Source: Antedon mediterranea (taxonomy: Eukaryota; Echinodermata; Crinoidea; Comatulida; Antedonidae). From it: a stretch of 64,000 nt of DNA. A model generated the notes under the pieces. It saw only the letters and a list, made by a program, of their open reading frames with translations. It was not told where the DNA came from and made no database searches. How positions within the stretch are numbered: the first letter of the stretch is position 1; each line of letters opens with the position of its first letter. This document shows positions 23,901 to 35,150 of this stretch, in pieces. Location of the stretch: positions 11,723,001 through 11,787,000 of the forward strand of contig NC_092673.1 of the NCBI RefSeq assembly GCF_964355755.1, given 5' to 3'. The position numbers were made by a program, and so were the translations under genes.

Positions 23901-26900
23901 TCACATGGCGTGCAATAGTACGCACTATTAAACGATCGTTTAATAGTACTTTTTGAAACATTTTTGTGTACGAAAAAAAAAACGTCTCGCGGATGAAAAA
24001 AAATCTAGTACACAAATTATCCTATGATATGGCTCTGTACTGTGAAATACAACAGCACCACCTGTCGTCTGGTCTCAGTTTCATTTGTAAACACCACCGC
24101 GAGATATGCAACAGCAGCAGATATTTGTGTACGATTTGGACATTATGTACTAATTTCATTCAAAAAGGCATTTAAATTAGCTTTAGATCGTTTTTAGGAT
24201 TTTGATTAATTAATGGGGACATCCCTACAAGACGTGGAATTGTTGGAAAAACCATAATTAGCTTAGATAAGTTCCAATTGTCTGTCGAAGTTTTGCCTTT
24301 CAGCCAAGCTAGTACTAGGCTACTAGGTCTAGCCTAGGTCATGCTAGTATTAGGCTAGGCCTAGCCTAGGCGTTTTAGCCTTGATAGGCCTAGGATTGTT
24401 TGGTCGTTTGTTGACATAATTAACACAAAAGTAGGTGTTTTTACGAAATCCATATAAATATAGCATTTAATATAAAATTATTAAAAACCAAATGTTACTG
24501 TTTTTAATCAATGTGTGTGAATGAAATGTAGTAAGCTTTGGCTAGGGCTACCTTTTATTTGATTCAAATAACTAGAATTTATTTAGATGTTATATAAAAC
24601 AAATAATGAATGTTTTGTATTCGTGTAATGGTACAAATAATGGCACTTGGTGAATGATGAAAGGTTATATCAACTCGGCGTTGCCTCGTTGATATAACCT
24701 TTCATCATTCACCTCGTGCCATTATTTGTACCATTACACTCATAAACATTCATTATTTGTATATTAATACAGAGTGCTATAACACAATGAGTTTGCTTGT
24801 ACTGTATTTAGGTTTAATATAATAACAAAAAAATATAACTACAAAAAACATGGTAAAATGCCTATTCATCAACATAGTAAAAAGTTGTTATATGATCCTG
24901 TAAGTGTAAAGTTTTAAAATGACATTATGATTATCTCATTAGCATTGGTAGTTACACTTTTACAGGAAAATATACTTTTTTTTGTAGAAGCTCCTATTAT
25001 TTTTGTTGACCTAATTAAATTTTCTTTTGCTACGGATGGACATAAAAAATGCCTATATATTGTGTGTGATTTTATACTGTTTTACAGGATCATGTAAAAA
25101 CTTAATTACATTTTTTATGTTACGGACAGACATTTTAGCATGTATTTTAAAAACTTATTTTTTAAACTTATATTAATTGAAAATTCTTATGAAATGTCAA
25201 TCTGTAACGTTCAGATTGTATACCCCTTTTGTACCCATCTTTCTTTACCTTTGTTTTACAACTCAGGCGAACTTCAACATACAGTATTATACAGTCAACT
25301 CTCCCAATACCGGACTCTCTGAAAACCATAAACTCTCCCAATACCAGACATTTTTTGAGAACCAAAAGGTCCCCAATTTATATTTACCATTAAAAACACA
25401 TTCCGAATACCAGACTTTCCGGAAAACCAGACTTATTTGGCCGGCCCAAAGGTGTCCGGTATTGGGAGAGTTGACTGTACTAGTATTGGTATCAACACAC
25501 ATTAATTCCCAACGTTTCGTGTTTGTGTGTGTTAAATGTTTGCAATAGTAATAGAACAAGTAAAATATGAAATTTATTTTGTTTTTCCTAATTGTCTTCC
25601 TTAATGTTTTATGATCCACCACTTGCTATAAAGTATTATGCTGTTTTTAAAATGTAAAAACTAAGTCAAACCTTAAGTTCATTTGCCCTTTGGAAAATTA
25701 CATTCATTCCATCTTGAGGTTGAGGCACTGTGAAGGCAGGATGATTTGGCTTTGGAAAAAAAAATTGCTATTGATTATATTTCTTTATTGTAATAATATG
25801 CCAAGTGTTATAAATTAATTGTAGGTTTAGCTTTAATATTTTAGCTATATGTAAAATGGCATTCAGTACTAAACAGGTTAAAATAATAACTTATAGTTTA
25901 AGAGCCAGAAAAGGATTACTTGCACCCTCTAGCAAACTAAGTTAGCAATGTTTTTTTGCTTTTGCTTGAAAATATGGACCTATAGTTGGCCAGAAATTAA
26001 GTTATGTAAAAGTCGTATCAAAGTTCCAACTTGGAGTCAATTGTATAAAACCTTAAAAAGATATTTGAATTATACACATAGGTCAGTTTCTTTCTTGCTT
26101 GTGTTTAAAATTATGAAAATCTAAAGACAAATCAAAGTAAACCATTACTAGTATGACTATGTTATAATAACCCGAAAGGACAATATTTCCTCCTTTTTCT
26201 TGGATTTACTAATAATTTAAAAAGCAAATAAATGAATGAAAATTGCATAGTAAACCATCATACTATATCAGTGCGCATGTGATTTCAATTAAAACTAGTA
26301 TCCTAAATATAGGTTTGTGAATAAAGATTACTATGCAACTAATTTACATATTATCAAACATCAAACATTATTGTAATGGAGGAAACACTGGAACATCTGA
26401 CCAAAACAAACCTAAGTTCTTTAGAATTGTTAACTTATTAATATTTAATTTTAGTTTTAATTAAAATCACATATACTGAGTAGTATGATGTTTAGGTCAT
26501 GGTAATCTTCTTAATTTGTATTAGCTATAAATTATTATAAGTTATTGATTCAAACAAAAAGGAGGACAAATAAATAATATAATATAATTAGTTTAGATTG
26601 TAATTATAATACTAAATATTAATAATGATATTGGTGATGAGAGATTTAACTGTGATGTTATTCATTAGAATGAATAGAGTTATGTATCTACTAATAGGAC
26701 TGTCACAGATATTTTGATATTAAGCAAAACAATATTCGCTAGTTATTAAAAATGTAAGTGTGCTCCACGCACAAAAAGGTTTGTACCAGCTATAGGTTAA
26801 ATGTCAAAATAAGATGTTTTTTTTATTTCTGTTGTATTAGAGCAAATATAAATACTGTATATATATTCCGAGTAATTTGAGACTAAAATTATAACTTTCT

Positions 26901-29900
26901 AACTAGTGGTTGCTGAGATATTGATATGGCCATTTTCTTGACCAATGGTTAACAATAAAGTTTCACAGTAATTTAAGTAATTTCACTACACCTAGTATTT
27001 ACCAAGTTACGCAAAGTTTTAATTTTGACCATATTGACCTTTTGGCCCCTGTACTGACCAAGCATTTTTTCGGCCAACAGCAAAAATTGATATAAGCAAA
27101 AAAACATTGTTAACTTAGTTTGCTAGAGGGTGCAGGTGAACCCTTTCTGGCTTCCCAACTATTATATGTCTTTACTCACCTTACAAATGCCAGCCTTCTG
27201 CCAGGCAATTTTACCAATGGTATCTCCTAAAACACGGATATGATCCAAACCTAGACTTGTTATTCCCACAACTACAGGATTTCTACACAAAAAAATATAT
27301 AATCTTTGAATAATTTCAAAAAGTGAAGTGTATGGTGATACTGCTAATTGGGCACTGCAGAGAATCAACAACTTTCTTCAGCATACAGCATTTGTTTACC
27401 TGCAAAGCAGATGAATTCAAACATCTTCTATAAAGATAAAATGAACTAGATTTAAACTTGTCACTATAGACGAGTTAGGTTATCCACACGACAAATGCCA
27501 TGTGCACGTCATACATGTTGTTAGTGTGCTCTCTATTTTGTGTCTAAGTATATATACAGTGTAGCATAGGTGAAAATAACGGGACCCGCATTTTATTCCA
27601 ATTTTTAACATGATGACATCAACAAAATAAAACACAAAGACAGCAATTTTTAAGGGAATTATCTAAGCAGATTGTGAATCTTTAAGAAATTTGGATACGT
27701 ATAATATGAATGCGCGCTCTTTTGTGAACACTACTAAAAAAGGCTGGAAAATATAATTAACGCTATGTGTACACTGTGCACGTACAAATTTGACATGAAA
27801 GTTGATTAGAAATTGATTTTTTGCATTTTAAATTTCATGCACGCATAACTTTCTGTGGAACTTGCCATTTGTTTTCATCAGAAAGTTAGCGTATGATATA
27901 AATTACATTTTTGCTAAGTTTCAATTTAAAATGTTATTTCGTTTTCGCCCTACGTTAAAAACGTGAAAGTCATAAAATCGCGGGTAAGTCATGTTGCACA
28001 ATTGTAAACGCCATGAAAATGTAAGCTGCAACACTACTGTACACCAACCAATTTATTAAAGCATGAGACCAAAACTTACCATTGCAGTCCATTGCCAAAA
28101 TATTCATATTCATTAAAATAAATTCTATATTCCCTAGATTTCATTACTTTTTAGGCAAATAATGTCAACAATGTGGCCTGGCTTTACAATACATGTCACA
28201 TGTATTGTAAAGCCATGCCACTGTTGTGGAATTGCAAACTTACTTAATAATATTAGTGCAATCATAAGCTCCTCCCAATCCTACTTCAATGATAGCAACA
28301 TCAACCTATAAAGCCAAACATGGACAGAACAATTTTTCCACTGGTCTTTTTTCAGATGTTTGGTATTTAACCTTAATTAAAATACCAAAGTCATTCATTC
28401 ATTCATCAATATTTCATTCCAAGATTTAAAACAAATACAATATGACAAGAATGATAATGAAGTGCTTTAAAGATATAATGTCATTTTTTTTTCGTTGAAT
28501 ATGCCATTTTAATGTTACATAATTATTATATTAAGCAAAAAAACATAAACATAGTTTTCTAGTGGGTGCAGGTGGACCCTTTCTGGCTCCCCAACTATTA
28601 TATAAATTCTCCTATTTAAGATTTCCCACCGAATATATATTTTGTATTGTTTAAATCTAGCTATGTTATTTCTGTTGGTTACGCTTCTCTGCACAGCATT
28701 GTGTGTCATTGATCAAAGATGTCTTCCATTTCGTGTAATGCTGTGGTCAACTTGATATTGAACATTTTATGACATGCAGAGCTATGAAAACATCCATTAA
28801 AATCTTATGAAAATCAGGCAATCATTTTTGAATACTTCTGCTAACTAACAAAGAAACAAACAAACACACACATTCTGGCAGAGGTAATAAATACAAATTT
28901 ACTCGCATATGCACACACTTATGACCGCTAAAAAAATTTAAACTTTAGCCACACATACACCATTGGTTGGAGCCGAGGTTAGAACATTTTTAGGAACATA
29001 GTCCTGTAGTTCCCTGGAAATTGCATTGTATTTTGGAGGGTAAAGATTCTGCTGATTCACCGGAAAAGAATCAGCGTAGCCTGGGGCCCATTTAATGTCT
29101 TCAAAGTACACACAGGATTTTAAATTACATTTATTTTGGCCGAAACAAGTTACACACATTTTCAGCAACATTAAAAGACGCTTATAACACTAAATTATGT
29201 TGTTTTTTAAATATTTTTTCTTAAACAATGCAAAGGGGCAGATGGAAAAAAAATAAAACGCAGTAATATGTATGAATAAATTTTTTCCAATGACATTACC
29301 TTTTCTTGTAAGAATAGATGAAATGCCATTATTGTAAGAAATCGAAAATATGCAGGCATTTCACCATTGCACTGATCCTTGGTTGCAACCAGACGATTAT
29401 AAACAGTAAATAAAGTGTCTGCAAATGACTGCTTAGATATTGGCTGACCGTTAATTCGTATTCTTTCACGTACTTCAACTAAATGAGGTGAACTATAAGA
29501 CAATTGTAAAATTCTTTTCATTGATTCAATATTTAACCATACAAATAATATGTATTCACAAAGTTATGAAAACATACAAATTACAAAAAAAATTTAAAAA
29601 AACTTTAAGGTGTGTCACATTTTTGGTTGGGTAACTTGACCTTTTTAGCATAACTAAATCAATGACTATAATAGTGATGAATCACCTGTAGAAGCCAGTC
29701 TTAAAGCCACAAGAACGTAGGATGCTTTCACATAATGCACACACAGAGCCTTTTCCTTTAGTACCGCTCACATGAATTATCTTCAGTTTGTCTAGATCAT
29801 CTAACTGTACAAAACAACATATAAAACTACATAACAGTACAATAACTTGAATAATTATAGTAAACAAATATCATAATATGAATAATAAAAAATGGCCATT

Positions 29901-30403
29901 TTCCAAAACAGATTGATGAGCATTTCTTTTAGATTTGTATTGTATGTATGGTAGATGTTCACAAAATACTGAAATAATAACAGAATGGCAAATGGTTTTA
30001 CATTTAGCAAAAGCAAAACAAGTGGAGACAAATTTGGAGAAGGATCATTAATAGTCTAATTATTTAAAACATTTTTTATAATAATACTCATACAAATATA
30101 CTTTCCCATTGAGAATTTTTTTTCTGGTTAAAACTATGGCCAGAAGTGCCTCCAAAACTGTTTTGAGTAATACTAATAAGGCAAATTATATTTGCTAAAT
30201 GGTAAATGTTTGAGCCAATACAGAATATATGATAATGTCTAGGCATGCATCTTCCTGTGTACACTTACACTCATTTCTGCCCTTTGAAGAAAATTGACAA
30301 CAGTTGGCAGGTTGTTGGTGGGACTACCTGGTTGCTTGTCTTTACGTATTTTATCAAGAACTTGTGAATTTGTCTGCAATGTATTCAATGCAGATACAGC
30401 TTC
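11157..30403 (-). CDS. FPGS: Folylpolyglutamate synthase, 11 exons (first exon not found)
   Basis: ATP-dependent ligase that adds glutamates to tetrahydrofolate, retaining folates in cytosol and mitochondria. Exons in coding order, all GT..AG and phase-compatible: 30403-30269, 29804-29686, 29492-29300, 28305-28244, 27282-27180, 25749-25672, 21711-21549, 20946-20824, 20634-20408, 11930-11861, 11656-11157; together 1773 bases, 590 residues plus stop. Diagnostic motifs: LNTLQTN; the P-loop GTKGKGS; SPHLVEVRERIRINGQPIS; MPAYFRFLT; EVGLGGAYDCTNII (ligase domain); SLGLDHIRVLGDT with IAWQKAGI; YYLDGAHTPRS (second domain); and the conserved end VLVTGSLHLVGGAVKLLDP. Total length matches animal FPGS apart from the missing N-terminal leader exon, which must lie upstream of 30403. 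The last exon has a Ser/Asn-rich insert before the conserved end. The 8.5-kb intron 11931-20407 is filled with transposon relics. No frameshift or stop is seen, so the gene looks functional. Confidence 0.93.
11959..12505. mobile_element. 547-bp MITE, copy 1, TTAA-flanked
   Basis: Terminal inverted repeats AGATCTATTGTCCC (left) and GGGAAAATACATCT (right) are flanked by TTAA at 11955-11958 and 12506-12509. The body matches 60189-60737 almost throughout (for example CAGTCAAAGTTTTTGATC, CGCGACGATTTTCCAGA). TTAA duplication points to piggyBac- or Kolobok-type mobilisation; TA duplication with a longer TIR cannot be excluded. It sits in an FPGS intron only 28 bases from the acceptor of exon 11930-11861. 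Confidence 0.85.
12506..14465. other. FPGS intron sequence with dispersed repeats
   Basis: Bases 12956-13020 carry the GAACTCGTCAC/GTGACGAGTT palindrome shared with 8.31 kb and 27.45 kb. Bases 13420-13770 are the CG-containing dispersed repeat also seen near 10.4 and 27.7 kb. The frames at 12593-12937, 13131-13319 and 13772-14032 are AT-rich with lysine/isoleucine-biased composition and no recognisable domain, so I do not call them genes. Confidence 0.45.
14466..17215 (-). mobile_element. CR1/Jockey-type LINE, ORF2 endonuclease plus RT, decayed
   Basis: One minus-strand element. Endonuclease at 17191-16553 has MLGDLNVDML, QTLIDVILTTN and the catalytic SDHDF. A basic linker at 16620-16252 contains KIKKLRNQINKMCRKSK. 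RT at 15978-15455 contains FIDLRKAFDTVNH, HGIPQGSILGPLLF and the YADD box (LYADDSTL). RT end and thumb lie at 15430-14683 with several frameshifts. The 3' UTR has three copies of TTTTTTTAGATAATTA (14606-14650), then a hairpin-like end GAGGGCCCCTGG..GGGTTACCCTC and an ATAAA/AAATA tail at about 14466-14500. Several frame breaks show it is a dead copy. It lies in an FPGS intron in the sense orientation. Confidence 0.9.
17216..17815 (-). mobile_element. Second LINE RT fragment, decayed
   Basis: The minus-strand translation has IWKTSCIVPIPKK followed by LRPIALMP, the usual RT motif 1-2 region of L2/Rex/Jockey LINEs, and further upstream GAGPDK. Stops interrupt every frame. It abuts the preceding LINE endonuclease region, so either two insertions are adjacent or a rearrangement has placed RT pieces upstream of the endonuclease. 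Confidence 0.65.
17829..17950. mobile_element. Deletion derivative of the TTAA MITE, copy 2
   Basis: Flanked by TTAA at 17825-17828 and 17951-17954. The left part is the complement of the right end of the 547-bp MITE (GAAACACAAAAAATAAAGGTC, AAATTGGCCATAT) and the right part is its left end (GTCAAAGGGACAATACATCT). The interior has been lost and replaced by (ATT)n and a T run of about 34 bases at 17889-17923. Confidence 0.8.
18100..19470 (+). mobile_element. Non-LTR reverse transcriptase relic (different family)
   Basis: Plus-strand pieces in shifting frames: EIQCGFRPDRGYH (about 18338), VFADLIKAF, GNKQGCVMAPTLFSVIFSAML (RT motif 4), LLLRKLLFADDCALISYTEDD with the FADD catalytic box (about 18770-18830), and a downstream part with LRKVCGTS and LRLSGHLI, the usual C-terminal end of such ORFs. 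The longest piece is 18616-18936. Several frameshifts and stops show it is dead. It is in antisense orientation to FPGS within its intron. Confidence 0.85.
19471..20407. other. FPGS intron sequence, nothing recognised
   Basis: AT-rich intron sequence between the RT relic and the FPGS exon ending at 20408. No inverted repeat, tandem repeat or protein-like frame stands out. Confidence 0.4.
23052..24303. mobile_element. Foldback element with a nested MITE
   Basis: The outer arms pair AAAACTTCGACAGGCAACTGG (23052 on) with CCAATTGTCTGTCGAAGTTTT (about 24279-24299), then CTAATTAT, then TTCCACGTCTTGTAG with CTACAAGACGTGGAA, then TTAATTAATAAAAATCCTAAAAATGATC with its complement. The core 23745-23838 and 23850-23945 is an almost perfect hairpin around TTATATAATATAAAATAATATATAA. 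A GC-rich MITE (23082-23570) interrupts the left arm and an unrelated stretch of about 130 bases (about 23995-24125) interrupts the right arm. The frame at 23966-24175 lies in that insert and is not a credible gene. All lies in an FPGS intron. Confidence 0.75.
23082..23570. mobile_element. 489-bp GC-rich MITE with AGACCCC termini
   Basis: Ends AGACCCCATTTACACTT and AAGTGTAAATGGGGTCT are perfect terminal inverted repeats, followed inwards by repeated GGCCGGCCCTGGGC motifs. Its GC content is far above that of the surroundings. Flanking CTA/TTA may be a 3-bp target duplication. It lies inside one arm of a foldback element and is therefore younger than it. Confidence 0.8.
24595..24768. repeat. 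Long hairpin (arms about 80 bases)
   Basis: AATGAATGTTTTGTATTCGTGTAATGG.. and GTACAAATAATGGCAC..GATGAAAGGTTATATCAAC on the left pair with GTTGATATAACCTTTCATC..GTGCCATTATTTGTAC..CATTCATTATTTG on the right, around a loop CTCGGCGTTGCCTC at about 24675-24688. Related diverged sequence occurs near 7.26-7.31 kb. It is probably a small foldback MITE. Confidence 0.8.
25292..25477. mobile_element. 186-bp pogo/Tigger-like MITE with TA duplication
   Basis: Starts CAGTCAACTCTCCCAATACC and ends with its exact complement GGTATTGGGAGAGTTGACTG, flanked by TA at 25290-25291 and 25478-25479. The CAGTNNA-type termini and TA target are as in pogo/Tigger relatives. The interior has further CTCCCAATACC copies. 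Overlapping frames at 25140-25622 are translations of this repeat. Confidence 0.85.
25890..27166. mobile_element. 1.27-kb TIR element filling an FPGS intron
   Basis: The left end (GAGCCAGAAAAGGATTACTTG, CACCCTCTAGCAAACTAAGTTAGCAATG) is the complement of the right end (CATTGTTAACTTAGTTTGCTAGAGGGTG, CAGGTGAACCCTTTCTGGCTTCCC). A partial third copy of one end lies at 28533-28605. The interior is AT-rich and non-coding. It fills about 90% of the intron 25750-27179 and ends about 12 bases from the donor of exon 27282-27180. Confidence 0.75.
28173..28222. repeat. Perfect-type hairpin next to an FPGS exon
   Basis: TGGCCTGGCTTTACAATACATG and CATGTATTGTAAAGCCATGCCA pair around TCA. It lies about 21 bases from the donor side of exon 28305-28244. 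It may be a solo MITE end or a structure affecting splicing. Confidence 0.75.
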
Positions 30404-31020
30404 CTACAGGATAGTACAAAACAAAATTAGATTACAATTTCACCAAATATAAAACATTCCATACCAACCAACAAGATTTTGAATACAAACACTATCGTAG
30501 GTTACATTTAATGTTTTCCTCATGTTTGCAGAGGTATATCAATATGCACTAAAAAATGTTGAAAACATAAAATAACAATAAATATAATGTTTACTAAATC
30601 ACTGAACATGAATTTTCATTACTACTTTATACCAAGTTATTGCAAATTTAAAATATAGAAAAACCTTATTAAAAATATAGAAAAACCTTATTAAAAACAT
30701 ATGAAATATAACAAATAATTATAAAAAAGTTGTTGTTTGCTGTTCACAAGGTACAGACTATTAATTATGTTATTTAAAATTCTGGTAGTATGGGATTGCA
30801 CTATTTGAATAACGACTGCTGTTTTTGGCTAATGATTCTAACAGATTTCTAAGGTACTGATAAAATACTTTTATTGCAAATTTTGGATTTGTTAAATTAT
30901 ACAATAAATATATTATTATAATTAAAAGAAAATATAAAAAATATTGTGTTAAACAAAACGGAAAACTTTACATCAAAGAACAAACAAAACAAAAGTCAGG
31001 GAAAAATACTACTGTGCAAG
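30404..31020. other. FPGS upstream intron, nothing recognised
   Basis: AT-rich sequence upstream of FPGS exon 30403-30269. The missing first FPGS exon is not evident here. A short direct duplication (AAAAATATAGAAAAACCTTATT) occurs at about 30652-30695. Confidence 0.4.
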
Positions 31021-32100
31021 GATACTTATGCCTACCACTTATGAAAAAGAAGTTTACAATGACATTTTTTTATCCTTTCCATTTTTACTGTTGGAATGCA
31101 ACATTCTTTAACTTGCCTTAAATTGTATCTAGATTTAGGTGCTTTTGGCAAAAGATGGTGATAGTCTATGGGAAGGGTCTTTAAGTTTCTGAAAGTAGTC
31201 CTTGCACACTGTCTCAAGGACCATCTTGTGAGCTGTGTTATTTCTTGTAGGAAAATTGTTGACACATTTAATTCTTTGCTCAGATGTTTTAACATCTGAG
31301 CAAAGGTTATGGTTATATATCTCGGTATCTTTATTTAAAAAATTACAAAAAACAATGACATATAAAAATGCAGCACAAATGGTAAATTGACATATTTTAT
31401 ACACAAAAAAGAGAATAAAAAATTACAGTGACAATTCAAATTATCAAAGGAAAAATGTATAAAAATATATGTCAATAAACAAATAGGTTCCAATTGGTGA
31501 GCCCCAATATTTAGTTGTTTACTTAATACTATTTTCTAATAATTTCATTAAGTAGATCAGTTTTTGCCACAGGAATTTCATTTTTCCTTTTATTCCATTA
31601 ATGAAACATTTGTTGATTTTGGTAGCCAGTGATTAAAACATTTATTTTTGCTTATTTTTTTTGCAAAACGTATGCACAGGTTTCTCCTGCGTTGAGAAAG
31701 GGTCTATAAATTTAATGTGCCTGTTGGTAGTTATCATAGTTTTTGGCAAGAATAAACCTACAGATACGTTTCTGCACCCTTTCAAGCGAAACATCAAGTT
31801 TTACAGAAAGCCAACCGCATATTCTAAAATAGGGCGAATATAGCCCAAGTAAACACTTAATAATCATTGTTAAAACTAAATTCTTTTAATTTTCTTAGCA
31901 TAAACATTTTTTTATTTGCTTTTTATATCATTTGGTCAACGTAGCAGTCCCATTTAAGGTCATCATTATACACGGCACCTACTAATTTAAAATGGCTAAC
32001 AATCGGTAGAAAAAAATTATAAATGTGAAAATTTGCATGACCTCACACTTGCAGGGGTTCGCTTTTATATTTTTTCAATAGAATAAACTCTGCACATTAG
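31020..32100 (-). mobile_element. LINE 3'-end relic (RT thumb and C-terminus)
   Basis: The minus strand encodes LDVSLERVQKRICRFILAK at about 31795-31740, the usual RT thumb motif. It continues, after frame breaks, with LTRWSLRQCARTTFRNLKTLPIDYHH and KSRYNLRQ..KMERIKKCHCKLLFHKW at 31295-31032, as in CR1/L2 ORF2 ends. Frame breaks at about 31300 and 31650 show decay. It lies upstream of the last located FPGS exon. Confidence 0.7.
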
Positions 32101-35100
32101 TTATTCCTGAATGCCATACTTGGGCTGCATTTTAAAGGTGGATCTGATGTAGCCAGTACTGCTACAAGATCTTCTTTGGGAACACAACATTTTTTTAGGC
32201 AACATAACAATACATTATGTAATTTTTATTTGCATTTGACCATTTACAGAAATCATTTTACTTGTTGGTTATCCCTTGTTATTGTAAATATCTTTTTTTT
32301 TTCATCTTTATTCTTCTTTCTTTCCAGGATTTTTGTGCGCAGCATATCCCCTAGACTTGCCCCAAGTCTGTATTATCTTTTTTATTTATTTATTTGTTTT
32401 TATTTCGACCGCGATTTTTGTCTGAAAATACAGACTTGTGAAACACGTATAGAAATCGATTTGCAGACCGCAAACGTCCGATAAGAATAACGTAGTTTAT
32501 CATACCGTATTTGGCTATATGGGGCGGGAGGTATGTAAATATGGATTTCGAATCAACCAATGATCATTTTGTTTCAAAATGAAAAAGATCGAGTACGTAC
32601 AGTGCTGAATGTACGATCGAGACTGTTGAAATATAAAATCGTAATACCAAGTTGTTTTGTTTATTAATTGTTTAGTCCTTGGCCTAGGCCTCTTTCGTAG
32701 GTCCTACTCAATTCGCACGTATGACCTGCCAAATAAAACGCCAATAAAGTAGGCCAACATACCACCACCGGCGGCACACAACAACAGGGCTACACCACCA
32801 TACAGAACAGGACAGGGTCTGGGTGGGAATTAAATCAAAATTATCTCCGCGTAATAAATGATCCATTCAATGTTTGATTTGCGGAGAAGCTAGCCTATCA
32901 TTATCAAGACGAGTTTTCATGTTCTTGGGAAAAATCCCATCAAATGTTTACCAGACTACTAGGCATATAAAATAATTTCTAGCCTTCAGAAACTTTCATA
33001 AATGTACCCAAGTACACATTGTCTAAATGTAACATAACGCATATGCATCATTTTAGTTGTTGAGTCTTTGAAATTCTGAAATATGAATATTAAAACAGTG
33101 TATCGCATGCAGCTGAAACTAGTCAACCGGATAATCGTATGCACCAAGAATTCTTGGTGTCAAACCACGTGACTTGTGCGTGTTTCCCCAGACGGAGTAT
33201 CCAAAATCAAGTAGTATACGTATGAAACGCCATATGTGCCAAAATATTTATCTTTTTACTAATATTAAGACAAAACTCCGTCTGGAACCCAGACTACATA
33301 TCCCCTATTGCTTGTGAACATAACTTTGTCATCATATGGACATTTACCTGAAATTGTGCACCTATTTTTGAAAGACGTCAGAGTTGCGCAACGTGACTTA
33401 CGTGCGATTTTATGAAATTCAATGATTGATCATATAAACCAAAAGTCATTTTGTATTGACACTTGATGAAATTAAACTCATATCATGGGCAAACTTTCTA
33501 TGGATTAAAAATGGCATGTTTTACAAGTAGTTAAAAGTTAAAAAATTCGTTAAAATTATGTCTTTTTTAAAACAGTCATATTTTCTAAAGTAAACCATGA
33601 ATTTTTTTTTGGAGCAAATTCTAGAAATGTAGACAGGGATGTCACTAGCTTTTTGGAGTACCGGTCGGCAAATTTCCCGAGGGGGGGGGGGGGGGTGTAA
33701 CCCCCGGGGTATACCCCTGGGGTTTGTCGTTATTTTAGCGAAAAATAAAGAATTATGAAAATAAATAACAACAAATTGCGTCAGGTCTAGGCCTAACCTT
33801 GTACCACCGGGGAGTCGCCGTTATTATTCGTGAAAACAAAAAAACACTTACAAAATGAATAGCAATAGATTGCGTCAGGCCTAGCCTTGTGGACACTAGG
33901 CCTATCTAAGGCTTAGATAGATTCCCCAAAATCTGAATTCCACAAAAACAGGCGCTTCCTTATTTAGGCCTAACCCCTAATCAAATACTGTAGATAAATT
34001 ATTAGCCTAGACCTTACTACTTGTTGCTCGATTTAATATGTTTGTGTTCTTTTGCACGAGAGTTTTTTTGCGTATTCGCGAATTCCGGATTTGTTGTTTC
34101 ACAACTGTGCGGTAAGTTGTATAGCAGTTAGCAGGGGAAGTCCCCTGCCGCTGCGCGCGTGGTTGTTGTCTTTGTGCCGTACGTATTTGTTTGTCTTTCT
34201 TTAGTGTTAATGTATTCAGTGTTTTAGAGTAAAATAATAATAATAATAAATAAAAAACAGTTTATATTTTCGTTTGTCTACTTTATTTTTACTTCATTCT
34301 ACAGTAAATCGATCTCATTTTACTGGCACTTTTAACATATATAATATTCACAAAATAAGAAACATGGCATAACATAATAATTCGGTGGCATAACATAAGT
34401 ACTGCGTACTTGTTTGTATTTTTAATCTGTGCAAAATAAAACGCTTGAATCAATCAATCAATCAAAGTAACATTTATTTCTCTTGTCTTTCATAGAAAAT
34501 AAAAATTAACAGTAAAAATTATTAAAATAAGAGGGGCAACATTCCTAAAAAGCAAAGCTTGTATAAGGCAGCCCATAGAAACTAAAAAAAACCCCCAAAA
34601 AACAGGACAACACGGGAACCGGAAACAGGACAAAAACAGTAATGAAGACTTTAAGTTTCAGGGTACCGAAAAGACTAAATATCAAAACTGGGTTGAAGAT
34701 TAAATTATTTAATCGATCTTGGTTAGGAAATGTTTCGGTACAGGGGTTCATTTGGGAAGAAAATGACATATATACAAGTACAAATCAACACACACAAAAA
34801 CAAAACCAGATAAACTGGGGACAGGTTAATGAGAAAAATAAATGTACCAAGTGGAAATACCAGAGATCAGTCTCCATAGAGATAAAAGTGCCTACGCATT
34901 TTTTATTTTTTTTGTTTCTTGAAAAAAAAATATAAAAAATGTCTTATTAATGTTGTAGAAATATAAACGAGAACAATTATTTCAATAATGAATTAGGAAA
35001 TTCAGAAAAAGAAATTATGAATAAACAAGTTGAGGAAACACTTTAAATGTAAGGTAAATAAAGTTTAAAGTAAGAGTTTATGCAAACAAAATATGTTCTT

Positions 35101-35150
35101 GAAAAAATTAAATGGATCTAAAACAGTTCCATGTATGTGTAAAATAAGAG
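32101..35150. other. Non-coding stretch with small repeats
   Basis: At 33139-33160 there is the palindrome CACCAAGAATTCTTGGTG. Bases 33187-33290 hold a short inverted pair CCAGACGGAGT/ACTCCGTCTGG. Bases 33681-33695 are a run of 15 G, followed by two diverged ~105-bp direct repeats (each with a GTCGTTATTTT-type start and TTGCGTCAGGYCTAG) to about 33900. (AATA)n lies near 34235. Open frames at 32176-32484, 34545-34769 and 34642-34935 are low-complexity and not supported. The FPGS first exon may lie here but I cannot identify it. Confidence 0.4.

Noticed and set aside
25140-25622. Open frames on both strands around the pogo-like MITE
   Set aside because: They read through the terminal inverted repeats, and no known protein is suggested.
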